Source: HGM04593 sp045636545 (GTDB lineage: Bacteria; Bacteroidota; Bacteroidia; Bacteroidales; Bacteroidaceae). From it: a DNA stretch of 31,663 nucleotides. Under the pieces are notes generated by a model, which made no database searches, was not told the DNA's origin, and worked only from the letters and a program-made list of their open reading frames with translations. Positions 8,701 to 16,587 of this stretch are shown here, piece by piece. A program made the translations under genes and the position numbers. The number at the start of each line of letters is the position of its first letter. Position 1 is the stretch's first letter. The stretch is taken from the NCBI GenBank assembly GCA_045636545.1, contig JAZTXR010000117.1, forward strand, positions 1 to 31,663, in the 5' to 3' direction.

Positions 8701-9145
8701 ACGAGGCAACTACAGCAAGTATGACAGTCTGAAAGTCGTTGGTCCTGTCAACGGTACCGATATAGGTGTAATTCGCATTATGGCCGGTCGCGATGTTGAT
8801 AATTGTGAAGATATCTACCCCCGCAATCTTAAGTATCTCGATCTTTACGATGCACACATCAAGGCTGGTGGTGAGGACTACAACCAGGATGGTGACAATG
8901 ACCGCATCACCGAGGACAACTGCATCGATACATATATGTTCTGGGAACTTGATGTTTTGGAAACACTCATTTTGCCAAAGAGCGTGACAAAGATCAATGA
9001 TTATGCATTCAACAACTGTGATAAGTTGAAGCGTGTGGTCATTGGCGACGACACAAAGAGCATCGGCGAGGAGGTAACTCATGACTGTAATAATCTACAG
9101 GAGGTAATTCTGCTTTGCAATGAAGTTCCGGCAACCGATGAATAA
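5768..9145 (+). CDS. BspA-like leucine-rich repeat surface protein, 5' part, cut by an in-frame TAA
   Basis: This frame encodes 1125 residues beginning with a signal peptide (MKRKLIFLFAVALCMTMALP, cleavage near AQ at 23-24). Three related modules of LRR_5/BspA type start near residues 161, 454 and 640, each with a pattern like YNDIGxxxNYK followed by AFxG and a strand. Classic repeats such as IKSIGKYAFYNCQLLDDVVI follow near 855-910. BspA-like repeats serve adhesion or binding at the cell surface in other species. The frame ends at TAA 9143-9145, but the same frame continues without break to 12043 and keeps the domain pattern, so a nonsense mutation in a 2091-codon gene is the simplest reading. 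Residues 329-405 are an odd Ala-rich hydrophobic stretch. Confidence 0.85.
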   Translation: MKRKLIFLFAVALCMTMALPTKAQTDDPGTALEAKSRKTLPYPRATKAVPASAMEYDSIAGCFIVRDTVAPSRAAARLGAARVVTRAAVAYTEDGVQYGYFGDQLSSDNMAEMRQIVESWTTSIPNIDIDEVLSPAPDKETWYMQIVGVYNDYLDGADGEMRIYNDIGTIWNYKTIAIDSTALRGNEHIKKVVFEDCASESENANTYLRMVIHDGAFKDCKNLKEFNMYYLVTAGTNNYQMLYLWDIYIGDNVFDGCHPDFRIVVAPQLYNYFIVDDNWGKYADRIVASDYLPTTYDPITFDGVTYDYAANSLNTLPTSELTRLQSSWLNAAIIAAEVAISIATYGGVSALHVDALTAAYTTKISTKSAFVKMFAESIFKGLQDYTLDQTVILSLWGANIAAHNGLEYFTSTIGEKARREPSWAFKFQWLLTENKHSIYHMYVKDVENKETVTLYNDIGRAYNYKTAAIGRDAFRGKDSIKTIKFQDLYADASEMYASMTVLIPDSAFMGCTNLETVDLIMRSIDTNPDRDVALGPENFILCGKDIFAGCDTTKLKIRVGAEKYKEFAENSYWKKYKNCLVAVDVPKVVDYADFGAQYSYSFENNSLKKQKYTDGHTIEHVHIIGQDVDDLVNQEGEVGLFNDAGIYNNYKLDYVKNKAFYGSEELKGISMFDLKGLGGFGDSYTDLELVLQDSAFANCPNLEYINMLYFRTDGTNSVDPMSPGRVILGNGVFAGSDKFKVKMVTTAVDEFKADTSWAKYKDRFLPSFILTKEKVLMNALEECGMEYVSPIGGGSFDIYDVMRVTDPTVLGGKFQGKPLTDFRDFKAFECINLSYVGDSLFKNCTELQGIELPSTIKSIGKYAFYNCQLLDDVVIPTGVTEIKERAFSGCTSLRSLTFLSGTPATLGSNVFAELSADYVLYVPEAAVETYKTAWTQYADHIQSASNGHTGIFEATLTEPGTLAEKLGLTITGTAPLTIRGNYSKYDSLKVVGPVNGTDIGVIRIMAGRDVDNCEDIYPRNLKYLDLYDAHIKAGGEDYNQDGDNDRITEDNCIDTYMFWELDVLETLILPKSVTKINDYAFNNCDKLKRVVIGDDTKSIGEEVTHDCNNLQEVILLCNEVPATDE

Positions 9146-9259
9146 GCATGGTCTGACAAACAAAATGTAGGTATCTTCTACACTCCAAACTCTTATCGTG
9201 AGCACATTTCGGGCAGCCGAGTATATTACACCCGCGGTGACTCCATAGCTTCACCATTC

Positions 9260-12043
9260 ATGGATGATGCATTGCTGCGCGCATTGGCCGAGAAACGTAT
9301 CTACACAATGTATGACCTGATTGAGTTGAATGATGTAGAAAACTTGATTAATGGCAATATCGGAATTAAGAGATTCAACGAACTGATAATGGCTGTTGCT
9401 GTGAAAGAATTGGGCGATAACTCATTGAGTGGCTGTTCAAGTCTTGAAGAAGTAACATTGCCTTACACAGTAGAGTCAATCTCAGCCGGAGCATTCAATG
9501 GCTGTACATCGCTGATGAGTATAAATGTTTATTGCGATTCAATCCCCGCGTTGGCAGAAAATGCATTCGAAAGCCTTCCTGAAGAGTTTGTAATCTATGT
9601 AAACGTTGGCAAGGAGGATGCATATCGCAAGGCTTGGCCTCAGTATGCCAACCACATTCAAGGATTCAAACAGCCAAGCGAAGAGATAAAGATTGTAACC
9701 GTGACCGAACCCGGTACTTTGGGCGAGGCACTCGGCTTCAGCGTCAACATGGACAAAGCAAATGACGTTGGACGCATTAGCGGTGACTACTTAAGCATCA
9801 AGGCATTGAAGGTAATTGGCCATATCAATGGCAAGGATATTGCAGTGTTGCGTATGCTCGGTGGCCGTGATGAAGAGGATGGCGATGAGGTGGCATTGGC
9901 CCGAATGACATATCTCGACCTCTACGATGCCACCATCTGCACCGACCCTGATAACATCTGCTTCAACAGGGATGGCAAGAATGACTATGTAGAGAATGAC
10001 AACGAGGTTCCCGAGCATATGTTCTGGAAACTCGACAAATTGCAGACTGTCATTCTTCCAAAGAATGTGACAAGGATTGATGACAATGCATTCTACGACT
10101 GTCTCAATATAGAGACTATTGTAGTGGGTGATTCCACAACTTATATTGGAAACGATGCCTTCGGAAAGTGCAAGAACCTGAAAAATATTGTATTCCTGTG
10201 TAACGAGAAGGCGGAACTTGATGGCGATGTATTCACCGACCCTGTGTCCGACCAGCCCTATCAGGTAGAGAAAATGTATGTTCCGCTAAGTATGCATAAC
10301 GCTTATGTGGCTGACCGTGAATATACAACACACACTAAAGAGTTCTGCTCAAATTATGACGAAGATGCGCTGTTCCGCGCCTATGGCTCGCACGCAGTGA
10401 TGAGCGATGACCAGTTGAAGAACGTGACCAAGATTGACGGATGGTTCGACTATCACACCGGCGTAAAGGACTTGACTTCATTGGAAAAGAGTGCCATTGT
10501 AACACTCAAGTCTACAACGCTGTCGGCATTGGGAGAGCTGCAGAAAATAACCCTCCCTGCAACACTTGAGGAAGTGGAGAACAATGCCTTTGCAACAAAC
10601 ACCAAGCTGCTGTTGGCCGACTTTGCACAGTGTACAAATGAAGGTGTGCTCACCGAGAGTAACATCGGACAGCTTGGTTTCAACGAGCATGCACTCATCT
10701 ATACCCCCGAGAACTTCACTGCTACTGGATTTACAAACGTAGTATATGGCAGTGATAGCGACTTGAAGTGTGACCATTTCACAATCTCGGACAATGCGGC
10801 ATATGTCGTGCCACGTGAATTCAAGGCCGCAGCCATAAGTTATGACCGCCAGTTCAAACAAGGAGAGACGACAACCCTTTGCTTGCCTTTTGGCATGGAA
10901 GTACCTCCGGGTGCAATAGCCTTCACCTTGGAGAGTGAAGAGAAGGACACCTTGGTTTTCTATAGTATAAACGGTCCTATTGAAGCCAACAAGCCCTATG
11001 TAATTGTTACAGACAGAGAAGTACGTTTTGGAACTACAGTTGAGACCATAGTGCCAGTTACTCCAAAGATATTGCCACAGGTGTCGGTCAATAATTATGT
11101 AATGACCGGTACACTTGCACACATGTCAGGAGATGATGCCGAGAAACAGCGTCTGTACACCCTGGGCAATGATAACAATTGGACTTTGGGCAAGCAGGCG
11201 ATATCTCCATATCGTGCCCATCTGTGGACTAGCGAATACAGCATGCCTGATAGCATACCTATGAAAACAATACTGCACGATATAATAATCGCTGACGGCG
11301 ATGTCACCGATTTTAAGAATGTACCGGAATATAACGTATTGGAACTTATTTACACCCGCACACTCAATAATGCGTGGAACGCACTTTATGTTCCTTTCCA
11401 GATTGAGTTGACCGAGGAGTTCCTTGCAAACTACGACGTGGCATACATCAACGATGTGCGCAGCTATGACAGCAACGAAGATGGCGAGCTTGACAATTGG
11501 GAAATGGAAATCATAAAGATAAATAAACTTGGAAAACTCTTGGCAAACCATCCCTATGTAATACGTCCAAAGAACGACGAAGCCAAGAACCTGAACATCA
11601 CCCAGTACAATACAAAATTGCATAGTACAGCAGCCGACAAGCAGATATCTGTTACCTGCTCATCTGCATATATGCAATATGAGATAAAGGGAGTTTACTC
11701 AAAGACTGTAAGTAGCCATTTGGATAACGGTAATTATGTATATGCTATCAACAAGGTAGGTGAATGGCAGAAGATGGGATTGGAAACCTCCCTGGTTCCT
11801 TTCCGTCTGTATCTGACTATGAAAAGCAAGGAGGGTTCACCGATAGAAGTCAATATCTCTGCCGCACAATCAATACGTATGCGCGTAGTTGGCGAAGAGG
11901 CTGAGAACGGTGCTACCATCATCTATGACGTGGAGGTTGGGGAACAGGATGTCGACTGCATCTATGACCTGCAGGGGCGCCGCGTACTCAAGCCAAAGAA
12001 GGGTGGTATTTACATTATCAATAACAAGAAGGCGATTTTTTAA
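9260..12043 (+). CDS. BspA-like surface protein, 3' part, separated from its start by the TAA at 9143
   Basis: The open frame has 927 residues from the ATG at 9260, but homology begins right after the stop at 9146 (AWSDKQNVGIFYTPNSY). It lacks a signal peptide, so alone it should not be exported. It carries further LRR_5 repeats, for example LEEVTLPYTVESISAGAFNG near residues 59-78. It also has a second copy of the block starting TEPGTLGEALG (9703), whose first copy TEPGTLAEKLG (8635) lies before the stop. The C-terminal half is beta-rich (TTLCLPFGMEVPPGAIAF) and the protein ends YDLQGRRVLKPKKGGIYIIN, a short surface-protein tail. Probably the distal part of a pseudogene. Readthrough, internal initiation or a sequencing error are the alternatives. 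Confidence 0.75.
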   Translation: MDDALLRALAEKRIYTMYDLIELNDVENLINGNIGIKRFNELIMAVAVKELGDNSLSGCSSLEEVTLPYTVESISAGAFNGCTSLMSINVYCDSIPALAENAFESLPEEFVIYVNVGKEDAYRKAWPQYANHIQGFKQPSEEIKIVTVTEPGTLGEALGFSVNMDKANDVGRISGDYLSIKALKVIGHINGKDIAVLRMLGGRDEEDGDEVALARMTYLDLYDATICTDPDNICFNRDGKNDYVENDNEVPEHMFWKLDKLQTVILPKNVTRIDDNAFYDCLNIETIVVGDSTTYIGNDAFGKCKNLKNIVFLCNEKAELDGDVFTDPVSDQPYQVEKMYVPLSMHNAYVADREYTTHTKEFCSNYDEDALFRAYGSHAVMSDDQLKNVTKIDGWFDYHTGVKDLTSLEKSAIVTLKSTTLSALGELQKITLPATLEEVENNAFATNTKLLLADFAQCTNEGVLTESNIGQLGFNEHALIYTPENFTATGFTNVVYGSDSDLKCDHFTISDNAAYVVPREFKAAAISYDRQFKQGETTTLCLPFGMEVPPGAIAFTLESEEKDTLVFYSINGPIEANKPYVIVTDREVRFGTTVETIVPVTPKILPQVSVNNYVMTGTLAHMSGDDAEKQRLYTLGNDNNWTLGKQAISPYRAHLWTSEYSMPDSIPMKTILHDIIIADGDVTDFKNVPEYNVLELIYTRTLNNAWNALYVPFQIELTEEFLANYDVAYINDVRSYDSNEDGELDNWEMEIIKINKLGKLLANHPYVIRPKNDEAKNLNITQYNTKLHSTAADKQISVTCSSAYMQYEIKGVYSKTVSSHLDNGNYVYAINKVGEWQKMGLETSLVPFRLYLTMKSKEGSPIEVNISAAQSIRMRVVGEEAENGATIIYDVEVGEQDVDCIYDLQGRRVLKPKKGGIYIINNKKAIF

Positions 12044-12055
12044 ACAATCAGTCTT

Positions 12056-12124
12056 GTCATACTGAGCGCAGCGAAGTATCTTATTGCGCGAATGAAGAGA
12101 TCCTTCGACTTCGCTCAGGATGAC
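12056..12124. repeat. Imperfect palindromic repeat, copy 2 (SEVEG type)
   Basis: Left arm GTCATACTGAGCGCAGCGAA-GTATCT (12056-12081) and right arm AGATCCTTCGACTTCGCTCA-GGATGAC (12098-12124) are near reverse complements around a 16-base centre. The unit is the widespread intergenic repeat whose mistranslation reads VILSEVEGS. It shares the GTCAT...ATCT outline with the copies at 3171 and 19878. It lies 12 bases after the BspA-like gene and could also act as a terminator. Confidence 0.8.
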
Positions 12125-12209
12125 ACTATTCGCGATATTTGCTTTCAGACGTGTTGTTGAGGGCTTGCCCGAAAAATGACAAATTAGTAAAATAATAACA
12201 AAATAAAAA

Positions 12210-12371
12210 ATGAAGAAAGAGTATATCAAACCCGAGATTGCAACGGAGGTCTTTATCACAGAGTCAATAATGTTGGAAATCTCTAACATGGGCAGCAACG
12301 AGACCCCTGGCGGCCCAGATGATTTCAATGCCGGCGCCGGCCGCGGTGAGTGGGGCAGTTTGTGGAAGTGA
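12210..12371 (+). CDS. 53-residue peptide, Bacteroidales KEYIKPE-type small protein
   Basis: The frame ATG 12210 to TGA 12369-12371 encodes 53 residues. It begins MKKEYIKPEIATEVFITESI, has the middle MLEISNMGSNETPGGPDD and ends GRGEWGSLWK. The KxYxxPxI start, a hydrophobic-acidic middle with ML..S and an RG.WG..W end recur in many unnamed small Bacteroides/Prevotella genes, by my recollection. There is no signal peptide, no membrane helix and no cysteine. The leader-like first half and Gly-rich tail resemble a precursor peptide, but no modification enzyme is nearby. An A-rich stretch precedes the ATG, as is usual in the group. It lies between the BspA-like gene and the DUF3667 gene, 32 bases ahead of the latter. 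Function unknown. Confidence 0.7.
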   Translation: MKKEYIKPEIATEVFITESIMLEISNMGSNETPGGPDDFNAGAGRGEWGSLWK

Positions 12372-12403
12372 ACCCTTGCATGGTAATAAAAAATGCTAAT
12401 GAT

Positions 12404-13510
12404 ATGAACATGAATATACAAAACCCCGAAGTGACCGATGAGCAGAGTGGCTTGCCGTATTCGCATTGCCTGAATTGCGGAACAGAGCTTAAAGGTATGT
12501 TTTGCCATAATTGCGGACAGGAGGCTGTGGATAAAACGCCTACTGTCAGAGATTTCATTTTCGAGTACTTCAACCATGCCTTTATATGGGATTCCCGATT
12601 TTTCTCCACATTCTGGACTTTGATTCGACGTCCGGGGCATCTTACTAACGAGTTCAATGCCGGAAAGTTCTTCTCGTATGAGCACCCACTCAAACTGAAT
12701 ATGTTCCTGTTGTTTATCTTCGCTACACTGTTTGTCTTTTTTGCGAGTGAGGACAAGATGACAGGCTCGGTGCATAGCCTTACAAATGATGAACGGGTAT
12801 TTTCCGGTGTCCAACTCCAGACGTTGGCCGATGACCCGGAGTATGCCAGGAAGATGCAGGAGAGCCCACGCGATACTGTTCTTTTGCTGGCTCCATTGTT
12901 CCTGACAGAGAACCATCCTCAAATCATAAGCAACATAGAGACAAAAGAGGATACAGGGGGCGAGGCTCTTGATAAATGGGTAGCAGTACTCCCGCAGGTG
13001 CTCGTCGAGGATGGGTATATTGTGATTGACGACAGCGGATACTATCATTTCAATAAGGAAATGAAGATTAAGTATAATGTATTGGAGATATTGAATTCCA
13101 TAGGTACAGAGATGGTGGGCATTACATCCCGCTATTTCCCCATACTGTTGCTGCTCACAGTGCCATTCCTTTCATTCTCGTTAAGGCTTGTGAATAGGAG
13201 GAGTGGAATTCCCGGAATCAGCCATTTTATATTCGCGTTGCATTACACTGCATTCCTGGAGTTCCTGATGATATGTTTTTACTTGCTGTATCTGACTGCC
13301 GCTCCATCAATGAGAATATTGGAAATTGCGATGATGGCGGGTTCTTGTATATATCTGGCTATCGCTTACCATAGAGTTTATTCAAGTTCGTGGGTTAAGG
13401 CTGTTAGAAAGTCACTGTTGACAAGTATTGTCTATACAGCCATACTGCTGACGATTTTTATAGTGATATTTATTGTTGCTTGTTGTATAACTGCTGTAGA
13501 AATGGTTTAG
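12404..13510 (+). CDS. DUF3667 family membrane protein with N-terminal zinc ribbon
   Basis: The protein has 368 residues from the ATG at 12404. The frame is open from 12350, but those residues overlap the small peptide gene, so the later start is chosen; 12410 is also possible. Cysteines 22, 25, 34 and 37 (CLNCG...FCHNCGQ) form a zinc-ribbon, followed by a segment (about 45-90) with TVRDFIFEYFNHAF and LIRRPGHLTNEFNAG, the DUF3667 signature. About five membrane helices follow: near 103-121 (FLLFIFATLFVFF), then four in the last 150 residues. The family is common in Bacteroidetes and has no established function. Stop and next start are 4 bases apart, so it is co-translated with the next gene. 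Confidence 0.8.
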   Translation: MNMNIQNPEVTDEQSGLPYSHCLNCGTELKGMFCHNCGQEAVDKTPTVRDFIFEYFNHAFIWDSRFFSTFWTLIRRPGHLTNEFNAGKFFSYEHPLKLNMFLLFIFATLFVFFASEDKMTGSVHSLTNDERVFSGVQLQTLADDPEYARKMQESPRDTVLLLAPLFLTENHPQIISNIETKEDTGGEALDKWVAVLPQVLVEDGYIVIDDSGYYHFNKEMKIKYNVLEILNSIGTEMVGITSRYFPILLLLTVPFLSFSLRLVNRRSGIPGISHFIFALHYTAFLEFLMICFYLLYLTAAPSMRILEIAMMAGSCIYLAIAYHRVYSSSWVKAVRKSLLTSIVYTAILLTIFIVIFIVACCITAVEMV

Positions 13511-13514
13511 GATT

Positions 13515-14006
13515 ATGAAACAGTTCATGAAAAGAGTTGTGTTGTTTGCCGCATTGTATGTGGCGACAATGGCGGCCTGCTATGCCCAAGGGGTGTCACA
13601 GGTTGAGGCCAAGGTCAATGAGATTGTAAAGAAATACGAAAAGACCCAAGGCGTGGAGTGTATGAACGTTGTCAAAGGCTCCGGCTTGGGAATGTTAAAG
13701 ACAATGTTGAGGGGACAGTTCGGCAAGGAATTCATGAGGGGGGTGACAGGCATTACCATCATTGACTACAGCGATGCCTCACAAGAGGTATGTCTTGCAT
13801 TGCGCGAGGAACTCGAGGTGTTCACATCAATGCTTGAAGAGCTCAAAGCCGGTGATGAGAAGAAGTCCGACGGCAATGACTATGTCCGGAGTTTTGCCTC
13901 GTTGTCGGAGGGTGACAAATCAATGTCGGACTTCGTGATTGCTGTGGAAGATAAGGATACGAAGATGATAATGTATATGGCCGGCAAGATTAAGGTTGAA
14001 GATTGA
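13515..14006 (+). CDS. Small exported protein, DUF4252-like
   Basis: The product has 163 residues with a signal peptide (KRVVLFAALYVATMAACYAQ, cleavage near residue 25). The mature part opens with a helix (EIVKKYEKTQGVECM), then an alternating pattern with GITIIDYSDAS and REELEVFTSMLEEL, ending SDFVIAVEDKDTKMIMYMAG. The outline (short exported protein, YxxxxGV near the start, closing strand pair with VxDKDTxxxxxMxG) resembles DUF4252, a Bacteroidetes family of unknown function. The family call is by eye only. It follows the DUF3667 gene by 4 bases and precedes a putative outer-membrane protein by 26, so one message is likely. Confidence 0.7.
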   Translation: MKQFMKRVVLFAALYVATMAACYAQGVSQVEAKVNEIVKKYEKTQGVECMNVVKGSGLGMLKTMLRGQFGKEFMRGVTGITIIDYSDASQEVCLALREELEVFTSMLEELKAGDEKKSDGNDYVRSFASLSEGDKSMSDFVIAVEDKDTKMIMYMAGKIKVED

Positions 14007-14032
14007 TTAATGCAGAATCCAATATCAAAAAT

Positions 14033-14887
14033 ATGAACAGAAAACTGAAAAAACTACTTTGTAGTCTGTTGTTATTGACTTTGTCTATGGCTGTATTTGC
14101 CAAAGACAAAGACAAGTCCGAGAGAAACAGCACCTGCCGTCCGCTGTTTACAGCGTTGGAACTGAATGTAGGCGGGGCAGCGTGGGTTGAGAAACCTCTT
14201 TCTTATTTCACATTCGACGGCCCGGGCTTTTCGGTTGGCCTTGAAATGATGAGGGCTGCAAAAGGCAGTTCCAAATGGGTGCAGCAACACCAGCTTCGCT
14301 ATATGTATAACAAGGGGACGATTGCAATATCCGGTAAAGGTGGCTCAAAAGCCTACTTTGGAAATTATACCTTCGGTATGATGACATATAGCACTGTTTG
14401 TCCCGGTTTCAGACTCTATTACGGTGCCGACCTGGATGTGTTGGGTGGTGCTGTAAACAATCTCCATAGTGGCAATAACCCTTTTACCATTAAAGCGGAT
14501 TTGTCGCTTGGTTTTACTGGTATGGCAGTATGTGATTTCAAATTAGGCAAACTCCCTGTTACTGCCCGTTACCAGATGGCACTCCCGGTCTTTTCGGCAT
14601 TTATTCAAACAGAGCAAGGCTATTTTATCAAAGGATTGCTGGATGGATGGAGAGTGGGGATGTGGGGAGGCCGCTTCAATATGCGCAACCGTCTTCATTT
14701 CGACCTTCATTTCAAGACCTGGGCATTGCGCTTGGGTTACAACAACGACATCCTCATTTACTATGCAACTCCTAACCATTTCCAATATGTATCGCATAAT
14801 TTTGTGGTAGGTTTTGCCGGCGACCTGATGCGTTGGAGCAAGTCTAATGAGAATAAAAAAATCAAAACAGCACTTTATACATATTAA
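14033..14887 (+). CDS. Putative outer-membrane beta-barrel protein (DUF3316-like)
   Basis: From the ATG at 14033 the product has 284 residues. A TTG at 14003 would extend it, but the signal peptide MNRKLKKLLCSLLLLTLSMA begins exactly at 14033, so that start is preferred. The mature protein alternates polar and aromatic/hydrophobic residues, with strands such as HQLRYMYNKGTIAI, GFRLYYGADLDVLGG, LPVTARYQMALPVFSA and FKTWALRLGYNNDILIYY, and ends in a strand plus basic tail. This fits a small beta-barrel and resembles DUF3316 proteins of Bacteroidetes. No enzymatic motif is seen. The next gene starts 2 bases after the stop, which suggests coupling. Confidence 0.7.
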   Translation: MNRKLKKLLCSLLLLTLSMAVFAKDKDKSERNSTCRPLFTALELNVGGAAWVEKPLSYFTFDGPGFSVGLEMMRAAKGSSKWVQQHQLRYMYNKGTIAISGKGGSKAYFGNYTFGMMTYSTVCPGFRLYYGADLDVLGGAVNNLHSGNNPFTIKADLSLGFTGMAVCDFKLGKLPVTARYQMALPVFSAFIQTEQGYFIKGLLDGWRVGMWGGRFNMRNRLHFDLHFKTWALRLGYNNDILIYYATPNHFQYVSHNFVVGFAGDLMRWSKSNENKKIKTALYTY

Positions 14888-14889
14888 TC

Positions 14890-15936
14890 ATGAAAACCAA
14901 ATATATATCTTTTATAGCGGCACTCCTGTTGATACTTCCGATACAATCGTGCTACATCTATGATGATGCTGATATTGTAGACGATGCCGAGGGGAACTTT
15001 GATATGCTGTGGAAAATTTGTGACGAATACTATTGCTATTTTGATTACAAAGAGATTGATTGGAACTCGGTTTATGCAACATATAGACCTCGTGTCCATA
15101 ACGGAATGAGCGACGGTGAATTGTTCAAAGTGTGTGCCGATATGCTGGCCGAGTTGAAGGATGGTCACGTGAATCTGTCCTATAGCTATGATGGCTCGAG
15201 ATATTGGAAATGGAACGAGGATTATCCCGAAAATTACAGCGAGCGTATCGTACACGAGAATTATCTTAAGTATGATTATCATATGAAAAGTGGTTTTGTG
15301 TATAAGGTATTGCCCGAAAATATCGGTTATATGCACTACGATGCTTTTAGCAGTGAGTTCAGTGACGGGTTGCTTGACCATATACTTACACAATTCAAGG
15401 AGTGTAAAGGCGTAATCATCGACATCCGTAACAATGGCGGTGGCAACATAAGCAATGTCAACAAATTGGCTTGTCGCTTCTCAAAAGAAGACAAGGTGTT
15501 GTGTGGCTACACTCTTTACAAGACAGGCCTCGGGCATAGCGAATTTGCCGATACTATACCCGATTATCTTGAGGGCAAAAAGACCTCTTCGGACGGCGGT
15601 GACATGATAAAATTCCTGAAGGATGTGGTAGTCCTCAGCAACCGTGGAGTGTACAGTGCTGCCAACGACTTCATCCGTACCATGAAAGTGCTCGACAACG
15701 TAACCGTCATGGGCGACCGTAGTGGTGGCGGTGGCGGCATTCCTTGCAATTTCGACCTCCCTAACGGATGGTATGTACGCCTGTCTACAACTCCAATGCT
15801 TGATATTGACAAGGTTCACACCGAATTCGGCATTGACCCCACAGAGGGTTATAGGATTGATATGGCCGAGGATGCCCACATGACAGGCAGGGATGCAATT
15901 CTGGACAAGGCAATTGAGTTCTTGTCGGCTAAATGA
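14890..15936 (+). CDS. S41 family peptidase-like lipoprotein
   Basis: The product has 348 residues. The signal peptide ends in IQSC, so Cys21 is probably lipidated, placing the protein at the envelope. The N-terminal helical region holds the tricorn-like DGHVNL (91-96). The S41 core follows: VIIDIRNNGGGN (175-186), a nucleophile candidate Ser256 in VLSNRGVYSAAND, and GDRSGGGGG (275-283). There is no PDZ domain. The lysine that follows the nucleophile in CtpA (FGKG) is replaced by the glycine-rich loop, as in other tricorn/IRBP-like S41 members, so activity should be checked. It sits in the exported-protein run after the beta-barrel gene. Confidence 0.85.
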   Translation: MKTKYISFIAALLLILPIQSCYIYDDADIVDDAEGNFDMLWKICDEYYCYFDYKEIDWNSVYATYRPRVHNGMSDGELFKVCADMLAELKDGHVNLSYSYDGSRYWKWNEDYPENYSERIVHENYLKYDYHMKSGFVYKVLPENIGYMHYDAFSSEFSDGLLDHILTQFKECKGVIIDIRNNGGGNISNVNKLACRFSKEDKVLCGYTLYKTGLGHSEFADTIPDYLEGKKTSSDGGDMIKFLKDVVVLSNRGVYSAANDFIRTMKVLDNVTVMGDRSGGGGGIPCNFDLPNGWYVRLSTTPMLDIDKVHTEFGIDPTEGYRIDMAEDAHMTGRDAILDKAIEFLSAK

Positions 15937-15985
15937 ATGGTATTGATATAGATGTTGACCCGAAACTTGAATTTTTCGCGTAAGT

Positions 15986-16003
15986 GTCATATTGAGCGTA
16001 GTC
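15986..16003. repeat. Single worn arm of the palindromic repeat
   Basis: GTCATATTGAGCGTAGTC matches the left arm of the 12056 copy (GTCATACTGAGCGCAGC) with few changes. No second arm is found downstream. It lies 18 bases before the start of the broken 5'-nucleotidase gene. Confidence 0.4.
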
Positions 16004-16021
16004 TTCTAAATACACAGCATT

Positions 16022-16523
16022 ATGAAAATGAAAAATTGTTTGTTGGTGTCGTTGGTCTGCGGTCTGCTGTTTGGAGCTTGCCGCAACGATAATTTCGAGG
16101 AGATAGTGCCCTTCATTACCGGCTGAATCAGGTTCATTCATGCAAGTCAGCGGTTTGCGGTTTGAAGTTGATTCTGCCATTCCATCACCTGTAGTGAAGG
16201 ACCCGGGAACGTCATTATATTCGTATGTGGGAGAGGGGAGCCGTCGTGTTTCCAATGTTGAAGTCCTGGACAGGCAGAGTGGCGAGTATGAGGAGATTGA
16301 GTTATCCCGCCAGTACACGTTGGCGACATTGGACTACCTTATTCTTGAACAAGGAGGCGCCGGCATTCTTGATTGCGTAGAACCGGAGTCGACATATTGG
16401 GGAGCGGATATAGAAATCCTGCGCCATTACCTTGAAACCGATTTGGGTAAAACCGTAGGTGCTGAATATGGCGAACCGCAGGGGCGTATAAAAATCAACA
16501 ATAATCTTCAATTATGGGAATAG
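16022..16523 (+). pseudogene. Remnant of a 5'-nucleotidase C-terminal-domain lipoprotein
   Basis: Two pieces in different frames remain. ATG 16022 opens a lipoprotein signal (FGAC, Cys20) and stops after 34 residues at TGA 16124-16126. From about 16113, in the next frame, a segment reads SLPAESGSFMQVSGLRFEVD and continues to the stop at 16521-16523. The second piece matches the end of the 5'-nucleotidase C-terminal domain (PF02872): QVSGLRF, then VEVLDRQSGEYEEIELSRQY and a YLILEQGGAG stretch. The normal C-terminal domain is longer, so sequence between signal and tail appears to be lost and the join shifts frame. The ATG at 16140 could still yield a 127-residue cytoplasmic fragment, which I think is not functional. 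Confidence 0.75.
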
Positions 16524-16587
16524 TGGTGCTTCAGACTATGAGTGAAGAGAAAAAAACCTTAACCTGACAATATTAAAACAGACTATT

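Noticed and set aside
9143..9145. Programmed readthrough or stop-codon reassignment at the TAA
   Set aside because: Other genes here (rpsI, rpsB, tsf) end in TAA as a normal stop, and no recoding signal is seen; a nonsense mutation is simpler.
12056..12124. Possible CRISPR-like repeat because similar units recur in the window
   Set aside because: Copies are scattered kilobases apart as palindromes, with no regular spacers and no cas genes.
11870..13048. Minus-strand frame of 392 residues
   Set aside because: It runs antisense to the BspA-like tail, the small peptide and the DUF3667 gene and contains the tell-tale repeat translation VILSEVEGS; it is a shadow.
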